From Massilia sp. UBA2604 (GTDB lineage: Bacteria > Pseudomonadota > Gammaproteobacteria > Burkholderiales > Burkholderiaceae_D), in NCBI GenBank assembly GCA_002339265.1, contig DDKG01000135.1:29118-56086 (forward strand): 26,969 bases of DNA, in the 5' to 3' direction. This document shows positions 9,213 to 14,386 of this stretch, in pieces. How positions within the stretch are numbered: position 1 is the stretch's first letter; the number at the start of each line of letters is the position of its first letter. A program made the translations under genes and the position numbers. The notes under the pieces were generated by a model. It ran no database searches, was not told the origin of the DNA, and worked only from the letters and a program-made list of their open reading frames with translations.

Positions 9213-11444
9213 TCAGCCGCGGCCCAGCGCCGGGTCGCTGACCGTGTGGCGACCAGTCTCGACGCGGCCGGCAAAGCGGCGCAGGTAGTCGGGCTGGCCT
9301 GACACGGTGGCGCTGAAGTCGTACCAGTAGTCGTTGCCTGCTACCGGGATGCGCACGGTAAGTTCGGCGCGTGGCGCCAGCGTGTGCTGCTGGCGCAGCG
9401 CGGCGTAAGCATTCGCAGCCAGGTTGAAGGTGCACGGCGCCGACCCGGCATTCACCAGGAGCAGCACCAGCTCGCCGCTGGCGGCGTCGCAGCGCACCTG
9501 CACGTCGGGACGCGGCTGGCCGGCCGCGACGGCGCGCAGCGCGCTGCCGCTGAAGTGGCGGTGGTAGCCGTTCGGCCCCAGCACCCACAGGTCGTAGGCG
9601 CCGCCGACCGCCGGCGTCCACACGTCCGACAGCGACTTGCCCGCTTCGACCGTGTAGCGGCGCGGGATGGCGGCCAGGTTCTTGCGGTCGTAGACGTGGA
9701 ACACGGCGCCCTGGCGCCCGCTGTTGATGAAGTTCAGCGCCACCCGCGCGGCGGCCATCGTGGCGCCGGGCTGCACTTCGCAGGTAGTCGCCAGTTCATA
9801 CGGCAGCGCGCGCGAGGGACGCGTCCCGGCGGCCTGCGCGGGCATCTGTGGCGCGGCGGGCGCCGGGATCTGCGGCAGGCGCTGCTGGGCGGCGCGCAGG
9901 GCGTCGGCCTCGCCCTTGCTCTTGCGGCCTTTCAGCACCGGCAGCGCCTCGTCGTTGGGCGAAACAAAATTGAAGGCGCTGGTAAGGTCGCCGCAGACCG
10001 CGCGGCGGAACGGGCTGATGTTCGGCTCCTTGACCCCGAAGCGCGCCTCCAGGAAGCGCAGCACCGAGGTGTGGTCGAACACCTGCGAATTGACCCAGCC
10101 GCCGCGGCTCCACGGCGAGATCACATACATCGGCACCCGCGGTCCCGGCCCGTACACGCGGCCGTCCGGCGCCGGCTGCTTGGTGCTGCCGGGCGGCCGC
10201 GGATGGGTGTAGTACTCGTGCGCCAGGTCGCCAGGGGCCAACGTGGTCTTGCCGGCATAGCCGCCCTTGCCGTCGGGCGAGGGCGCCGAGGGGGAGGGCA
10301 CGTGGTCGAAATAGCCGTCGTTCTCGTCGAAGTTGACAATCAAAACCGTCTTGCTCCACACCTCGGGATTGGCGGTCAGTGCGTCCAGCACCTCCTGCAG
10401 GAACCATGAACCCTGCACCGGGCTCGACGGCCCGGGATGCTCGCAGTAGATCGACGGCGCGTTCATCCACGACACCTGCGGCAGTTTTCCTTCACGGATG
10501 TCGCGCTTGAAGGCGTCCAGGTATTCCTCGGGCCGGGTACCCGGCAAGGTATTGGCGATGCCTTTATACAGCGGATTGTTCGGGTTGTCGGTGGCCGCGT
10601 CATAGGCCTTGTAGGGCAGCGACTGGCCGGTATTGGTATATGGCTGGCCGGGTGCGCCGCCGCTCGAGACCGGATAGCCCGACGCGATATTGGCGCGCCT
10701 GAACTGGCGGAAGGCGCCCAGCATATTGTCGCCCCATTCGTCGGGCATGTTCTGGTAGCTGATCCACTTGATGCCGGCCTGCTCGAGGCGTTCCGCGTAG
10801 GTGGTCCAGGTGTAGCCGGTGTTCACGCCACCCGCGACGCCGTCGATCGCATCCCACTCGTTGGTGACGAAGGCGGTGCCGGTCGGCACCGCGCCGTTAG
10901 TGCCGGTCAGGAAGAACGAGCGGTTGGCGTCGGTCCCGGTGTGCATCGAGCAGTGGTAGGCGTCGCACAGGGTGAAGGCGTTGGCCAGCGCGAAGGCGAA
11001 GGGGATTTCGCCCTCCTTGAAATAGCCCATCGAGATCGGATTCTTGTAGCGCGGCCACTGGTCCATGCGGCCGTTGTCCCAGGCCAGCTGGCTGTCGAGC
11101 CAGTCGTGCGGCGTGCCGTTGGCGCGCTGGGCATTGCCCTTGCTGCCGTCGAGGTGGAAGGGCATCATCAGGTTGCCGTTGCCCATGCGTTGCTGCCACA
11201 CGGTGCGGCCTTCCGGCAGGGGAATCGGGAAGCGGTCGCCAAAGCCGCGCACGCCGGCCAGCGTGCCGAAGTAATGATCGAAGGCGCGGTTTTCCTGCAT
11301 CAGGATCACGACGTGCTCGACGTCGCGGATGGTGCCGGTGGCGTTGTTGGCGGGGATCGCGAGTGCGCGCTGGATGGCGGGCGGGAAGGTGGCGTAAGTG
11401 GCGGCGGCGATGCCGGCGCCCAGGAATCTGCGGCGTGAAGTCAT
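9213..11444 (-). CDS. plcN: Phospholipase C, phosphocholine-specific type (Tat-exported)
   Basis: This is a phosphoesterase-family phospholipase C that hydrolyses phosphatidylcholine-type lipids after export. The 743 residues begin with a twin-arginine signal (SRRRFLG, residues 3-9). They continue with metal and phosphate motifs ENRAFDHYFG (51-60), CDAYHCSMHTGTDANRSFF and NFDENDGYFDHV, and end with two Ig-like repeats of the bacterial PLC C-terminal domain (DUF756). The open frame extends upstream to 11549, but the start at 11444 puts the Tat motif at the N-terminus as the family expects; no good Shine-Dalgarno sequence is visible. It precedes the PEP-CTERM gene by 23 nt. The symbol follows the non-hemolytic PLC family; substrate preference is inferred. 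It separates selB from selC. Confidence 0.9.
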   Translation of the reverse strand: MTSRRRFLGAGIAAATYATFPPAIQRALAIPANNATGTIRDVEHVVILMQENRAFDHYFGTLAGVRGFGDRFPIPLPEGRTVWQQRMGNGNLMMPFHLDGSKGNAQRANGTPHDWLDSQLAWDNGRMDQWPRYKNPISMGYFKEGEIPFAFALANAFTLCDAYHCSMHTGTDANRSFFLTGTNGAVPTGTAFVTNEWDAIDGVAGGVNTGYTWTTYAERLEQAGIKWISYQNMPDEWGDNMLGAFRQFRRANIASGYPVSSGGAPGQPYTNTGQSLPYKAYDAATDNPNNPLYKGIANTLPGTRPEEYLDAFKRDIREGKLPQVSWMNAPSIYCEHPGPSSPVQGSWFLQEVLDALTANPEVWSKTVLIVNFDENDGYFDHVPSPSAPSPDGKGGYAGKTTLAPGDLAHEYYTHPRPPGSTKQPAPDGRVYGPGPRVPMYVISPWSRGGWVNSQVFDHTSVLRFLEARFGVKEPNISPFRRAVCGDLTSAFNFVSPNDEALPVLKGRKSKGEADALRAAQQRLPQIPAPAAPQMPAQAAGTRPSRALPYELATTCEVQPGATMAAARVALNFINSGRQGAVFHVYDRKNLAAIPRRYTVEAGKSLSDVWTPAVGGAYDLWVLGPNGYHRHFSGSALRAVAAGQPRPDVQVRCDAASGELVLLLVNAGSAPCTFNLAANAYAALRQQHTLAPRAELTVRIPVAGNDYWYDFSATVSGQPDYLRRFAGRVETGRHTVSDPALGRG

Positions 11445-11480
11445 GGGATTGGTCTGGAATTGGTTGATTACTTTTGGGTA

Positions 11481-11504
11481 ACAACAGTTGCCGCTATCTG
11501 TTGT
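11481..11504. repeat. Inverted repeat upstream of the phospholipase C gene
   Basis: ACAACAG (11481-11487) and CTGTTGT (11498-11504) form a perfect 7-bp inverted repeat with a 10-nt spacer, 36 nt upstream of the phospholipase start and within the udk/plc divergent spacer. Its size and place suit a dimeric regulator site, such as a phosphate or nutrient response. No regulator is assigned and I cannot match it to a known consensus. Confidence 0.35.
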
Positions 11505-11626
11505 CGTGCCGATATGTTTTGCAACTCCGCCAAGGTAAGCGACTTGCATGACGATGTAATGACAAACGGGTGCATGGAACCGCGCCGCCCCTGTCGAAAC
11601 ACCCGCCGCTCCGGTATCATGGCGGG

Positions 11627-12304
11627 ATGAATCAGAATCCTTCGCAACCTTTTGTACCTTTCGTCATCGGCGTCGCCGGAGGCAGCGGCAGTGGCAAGTC
11701 GACGGTGACCCAGCAAGTGCTGGCCTCGTTCGGCACCGATCTCGTCTCCGTCGTCATGCAGGACGACTACTACCGCGACCAGACCCATCTCACGATGGAA
11801 GAGCGGCGCGAGCAGAACTACGATCACCCGCAAGCCTTCGACTGGCCGTTGCTGGTCGAGCACGTGCGCGCCCTGCGCAACGGCGAATCGATCGCGATGC
11901 CGATCTATGACTTCACCGTTTCCAACCGTACCGACCGGACCATCCCCGTCAAGCCGGCCCCGGTGATCGTGATCGAGGGCTTGTTCGCCTTGCACGATGC
12001 CGAGCTGCGCGACATGATGTCCCTGAAAATCTTCGTCGACACCGCGCCGGACGTGCGCTTCATCCGCCGCCTGCAGCGCGACGTCGCCGAACGCGGCCGT
12101 TCGCTCGACAGCATCGTCGACCAGTACCTGGATACGGTGCGCCCGATGCACAAGCAATTCATCGAGCCGACCCGGCGCAAGGCCGACGTGATCCTGCCGC
12201 ACGGCGCCAACGGCCCGGCGATCGACGTCATCACCACCAAGGTGGCGAGCGTCCTCGGCCAGCTGCAGCTGCTGGACCGCCGTTCCAGCCCGGCACTGGA
12301 TTGA
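11627..12304 (+). CDS. udk: Uridine/cytidine kinase
   Basis: This pyrimidine salvage enzyme phosphorylates uridine and cytidine to UMP and CMP. The 225-residue product has the Walker A motif GGSGSGKST (residues 18-26), the substrate-region motif QDDYYRD, the family stretch NYDHPQAFDW and PIYDFTVSNR, followed by IVIEGLFALHD and an Arg-rich lid (RRLQRDVAERGRS). E. coli Udk is 213 aa. An open frame reaches 11570, but the ATG at 11627 gives the normal N-terminus. It is divergent from plcN and lies 32 nt upstream of selC. Confidence 0.94.
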   Translation: MNQNPSQPFVPFVIGVAGGSGSGKSTVTQQVLASFGTDLVSVVMQDDYYRDQTHLTMEERREQNYDHPQAFDWPLLVEHVRALRNGESIAMPIYDFTVSNRTDRTIPVKPAPVIVIEGLFALHDAELRDMMSLKIFVDTAPDVRFIRRLQRDVAERGRSLDSIVDQYLDTVRPMHKQFIEPTRRKADVILPHGANGPAIDVITTKVASVLGQLQLLDRRSSPALD

Positions 12305-12311
12305 TCTGCCC

Positions 12312-12331
12312 GCACGCGGTAAAATGCGTGC
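12312..12331 (+). promoter_or_regulatory. Candidate selC promoter -10 box within a small inverted repeat
   Basis: TAAAAT at 12320-12325 is one mismatch from the -10 consensus and would start transcription about 5 nt before the tRNA. It lies in the loop of a 6-bp inverted repeat, GCACGC (12312-12317) and GCGTGC (12326-12331). No convincing -35 box is seen 17 nt upstream, so readthrough from udk is also possible. Confidence 0.4.
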
Positions 12332-12336
12332 TCTTC

Positions 12337-12432
12337 GGAAGGAAATCGTCCCTGGTGGGGCGGCTGGGCTTCAAACCCAGTTGGTGGCGCCATGCGTCGC
12401 CGGGTGGGTTCGACTCCCGCATCCTTCCGCCA
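12337..12432 (+). tRNA. selC: tRNA-Sec (anticodon TCA)
   Basis: This is a 96-nt tRNA with encoded CCA (12430-12432). The anticodon TCA (12371-12373) sits in the loop of stem CTGGG/CCCAG (12364-12368 with 12376-12380). The D arm has the tRNA-Sec hallmark of a 6-bp stem (12347-12352 with 12357-12362) closed by a 4-nt loop TGGT. A long variable arm includes GGCG/CGCC (12386-12389 with 12398-12401). The T arm is GTGGG-TTCGACT-CCCGC (12404-12420). The acceptor pairs 12337-12343 with 12422-12428, seven pairs; the expected eighth pair is an A-A mismatch (12344 and 12421). It aligns closely to E. coli tRNA-Sec. It serves the fdnG UGA. Confidence 0.95.
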
Positions 12433-12454
12433 TGACTATCTTCCCCTCGCTACC

Positions 12455-12901
12455 ATGCTCATCCTCGGCTTCGACTATCCGGACGACTGCTTCTTCGATC
12501 TCGAGAACGATATGTGGTGCCGCGACCTGGGCGACGGCCGCATGCAGGTCGGCGTCAGCGCCTTCGGCGTCAAGATCAGCGGTAATTATTTCTATATGTG
12601 CCGGCCGAAATCCGTCGGCACCGAGCTCGAACAGGGCAAGACCATGGGCGTCGTCGAGCTGAGCAAGACGGTGGTGACGATCAAGACCCCGGTTTCCGGC
12701 ACCGTGGTCGAGATCAACGAGGCGCTCGAAGACAAGCCCGAACTCATCAACCAGGACCCGTATGGCAAGGGCTGGATCGCCGTGATCCAGGCCAGCGTTT
12801 GGGAACAGGACCGCGCGCGGCTTGCGCATGGCGCAACCCTGGTCGAGCAGGCCGAACGCCGCATGCGGCTGGAGCCGGTCGACGACTGGATCAAGCCGTG
12901 A
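12455..12901 (+). CDS. GcvH-like lipoyl carrier protein, stand-alone
   Basis: The 148-residue product resembles glycine cleavage H protein. It has a lipoyl-domain beta hammerhead with the candidate lipoylation lysine K71 in VVELSKTVVTIKTPVSG (compare ESVK...APVSG in GcvH), then VVEINEAL and PYGKGWIAVIQAS. No gcvT or gcvP is nearby. Its C-terminus overlaps a DsrE-like gene by 4 nt (GTGA), so the two are translationally coupled. The ATG at 12455 is the only in-frame start after selC, has no clear ribosome binding site, and lies 22 nt behind the tRNA. GcvH-like proteins include true H proteins, lipoyl-relay proteins and the LbpA sulfur carriers of the sHdr pathway. The DsrE partner favours a sulfur-related role, which is an inference. 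Confidence 0.82.
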   Translation: MLILGFDYPDDCFFDLENDMWCRDLGDGRMQVGVSAFGVKISGNYFYMCRPKSVGTELEQGKTMGVVELSKTVVTIKTPVSGTVVEINEALEDKPELINQDPYGKGWIAVIQASVWEQDRARLAHGATLVEQAERRMRLEPVDDWIKP

Positions 12902-13284
12902 GCCAGGAACAGCGCGGGCTGGCCATCCTGGTTTGGTCGTGCGACCTGTCAAGGCCTGAGCTGCTGGCTACACCCTTCATGACCGCACAAGCGGCGGCGG
13001 CGCTCGACATGCGCGTGAAAATGCTGTTTTCTAACCAGTCGGTGCAGTGGCTGCTGGCCGAGCATGCCGATCGGCTGACCGGTTTCGGCGACGAACGCTG
13101 GCCGATCGCGCGCCACCTTGAATCCAGCGCGGAGCTGGGCGTCGACATTCGCGCCTGCACCCAGGCGCTGCATGCCAGCGGCGCCGACCGGGCGCTGTTG
13201 TCGCAGCATTGCGCCGGCGTCGAAGGCATGGTGTCCTTCGTCGAGCAAGGCAGCGCGCCGGGCTGGCGCATGCTGGTCTTCTAA
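12898..13284 (+). CDS. DsrE/DsrF-like family protein
   Basis: This small cytoplasmic protein of 128 residues starts with GTG at 12898, overlapping the stop of the GcvH-like gene by 4 nt. The layout fits the DsrE fold: N-terminal beta strand LAILVWSCDLSRPE, a helix, then the strand MRVKMLFSNQSVQWL. The conserved-position cysteine lies in VDIRACTQALHASGAD, which resembles the active cysteine motif of DsrE-family sulfurtransferases. Two further cysteines are in WSCDL and SQHCAGVEG. DsrE-family proteins bind or pass persulfide sulfur to partners. Pairing with a lipoyl carrier suggests sulfur transfer or lipoyl-linked chemistry. Its stop overlaps that of the convergent map gene. Confidence 0.75.
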   Translation: MSQEQRGLAILVWSCDLSRPELLATPFMTAQAAAALDMRVKMLFSNQSVQWLLAEHADRLTGFGDERWPIARHLESSAELGVDIRACTQALHASGADRALLSQHCAGVEGMVSFVEQGSAPGWRMLVF

Positions 13285-14051
13285 GCGACCATTCCTCGTT
13301 CTTCCGGACGCAGCGTCAGCACGGCAACGCCGGTTGCGGTGACCGCCACCGTATGCTCGAACTGCGCCGACAGCGACCCGTCGCGCGTCACCACGGTCCA
13401 GCCATCGTCCTCGGTGCGCACGCTGCGCCCGCCCCGGTTGAGCATCGGCTCGATCGTGAACACCATGCCCTCGCGCAGTTTCAACCCCGCGCCTTTGGTC
13501 CCGAAATGCAGCACCTGCGGTTCCTCATGCATCTCGCGGCCGATCCCATGGCCGCAATACTCGCGCACCACCGAGCAGCCATTGCGCTTGGCATGGCGCT
13601 CGATCGCCCAGCCGACGTCGCCGAGAGTGGCGCCGGGCCGCACCGCGCGGATGCCTTTCCACATCGCCTCATAGGTGGTCTGGACCAGGCGGCGTGCGTC
13701 CAGGCCGACCGAACCGACCAGGTAGGTTTTGCTGGAGTCGGCGATATAGCCGTTCTTCTCGAGCGTGATGTCGAAGTTCACGATGTCGCCGTCCTTCAGC
13801 ACGTCGTTCACCGACGGCACGCCGTGGCACACCACGTGATTGATGGACGAATTAAGAACAAATCCGTAGTCGTACTGGCCCTTGCTGGCCGGGCGCGCGC
13901 CGAGCTGGTCGACGATGAAGCGTTCGACGAGCGTATCGACGTCGAGCGTCGTCATGCCGGCCAGGGATAGCCGGTCGAGCATCCCGAACACCGACGCCAG
14001 CAGGCGCCCCGATTCGGCCATCAGCGCCAACTCGTGCGGCTGCTTGGTCAT
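13281..14051 (-). CDS. map: Methionine aminopeptidase, type I
   Basis: This dinuclear metalloprotease removes initiator methionine from nascent proteins. The 256 residues carry all five metal ligands at the expected spacing: D94, D105, H168, E201 and E232 (E. coli D97, D108, H171, E204, E235), plus the substrate histidine H76 in VVCHGVPS. The start at 14051 overlaps the ParD-like stop as ATGA, so translation is coupled; upstream in-frame codons belong to the neighbour's shadow frame. It is not next to rpsB, where the housekeeping copy of many proteobacteria lies, so this may be a second map. Its stop codon shares bases with the stop of the convergent DsrE-like gene. Confidence 0.94.
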   Translation of the reverse strand: MTKQPHELALMAESGRLLASVFGMLDRLSLAGMTTLDVDTLVERFIVDQLGARPASKGQYDYGFVLNSSINHVVCHGVPSVNDVLKDGDIVNFDITLEKNGYIADSSKTYLVGSVGLDARRLVQTTYEAMWKGIRAVRPGATLGDVGWAIERHAKRNGCSVVREYCGHGIGREMHEEPQVLHFGTKGAGLKLREGMVFTIEPMLNRGGRSVRTEDDGWTVVTRDGSLSAQFEHTVAVTATGVAVLTLRPEERGMVA

Positions 14052-14260
14052 GCCGCGCTCAGCGTGAGGGGCGGCGCCGACACGCCGGCGGCGGCCAGCT
14101 CGCGCTGGACGATCTCGTTGAAGCTCATGGTGGGATTGGTTTCGCACAGCATGCCGATCTTGATCCAGAACGCGGCTTGCGCGTTGATCGAGCGGCAGGA
14201 AACCTTGGTGGCGAGACGGACCTGGTCATGCAGGTCGTCTTCGATGTTGACGATGCCCAT
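14048..14260 (-). CDS. ParD-like ribbon-helix-helix protein
   Basis: This 70-residue protein begins with an RHH-type strand (MGIVNIEDDLHDQVRLATK), followed by two helices ending in SFNEIVQRELAAAG. It fits the ParD-like antitoxin/DNA-binding family by pattern, not by a search. The ATG at 14260 has a good GGAG Shine-Dalgarno 8 nt upstream. No ParE-type toxin gene is adjacent: the coupled downstream gene is map (ATGA overlap at 14048-14051). A perfect inverted repeat flanks its promoter -10 region, the usual layout for autoregulation by RHH proteins. I infer a DNA-binding autoregulator of the map operon; antitoxin activity is not supported. Confidence 0.72.
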   Translation of the reverse strand: MGIVNIEDDLHDQVRLATKVSCRSINAQAAFWIKIGMLCETNPTMSFNEIVQRELAAAGVSAPPLTLSAA

Positions 14261-14270
14261 GGTGTTACTC

Positions 14271-14319
14271 CAATATATGATTCGTAGCGGGAGTATATAC
14301 GGTTCATATATTGAGTCAA
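14271..14319 (-). promoter_or_regulatory. Promoter of the ParD-like/map operon with inverted-repeat operator
   Basis: On the minus strand, -35 TTGACT (14319-14314) and -10 TATACT (14297-14292) are separated by 16 nt. A perfect 10-bp inverted repeat, CAATATATGA (14271-14280) and TCATATATTG (14304-14313), brackets the -10 box. One arm lies in the spacer directly beside the -35, the other just before the Shine-Dalgarno. The encoded RHH protein is the natural candidate to bind here. Confidence 0.7.
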
Positions 14320-14334
14320 CACGGGCGATCATAC

Positions 14335-14366
14335 AAAAATGGCGCCGGGATCGCTCCCGGCGCCAT
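14335..14366 (-). terminator. Rho-independent terminator of the DHOR lipoprotein gene
   Basis: A perfect 12-bp stem, ATGGCGCCGGGA (14339-14350) with TCCCGGCGCCAT (14355-14366) and loop TCGC, is followed on the minus strand by five T residues (14339-14335). It lies 20 nt after the stop of the minus-strand gene ending at 14387, and only 16 nt before the -35 box of the next minus-strand operon. Confidence 0.85.
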
Positions 14367-14386
14367 CTAGGCTGACAACACTACGC

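Noticed and set aside
12324..12662. Open frame across selC
   Set aside because: It overlaps the tRNA-Sec and the GcvH-like gene in another frame and has no recognisable protein features.
12455..12901. Glycine cleavage system operon
   Set aside because: The H-like gene has no gcvT or gcvP beside it and is coupled to a DsrE-like gene, so an ordinary glycine cleavage operon is not supported.
14048..14260. Toxin-antitoxin module
   Set aside because: Only the ParD-like part is present; the coupled downstream gene is methionine aminopeptidase, and no ParE-type toxin is adjacent.
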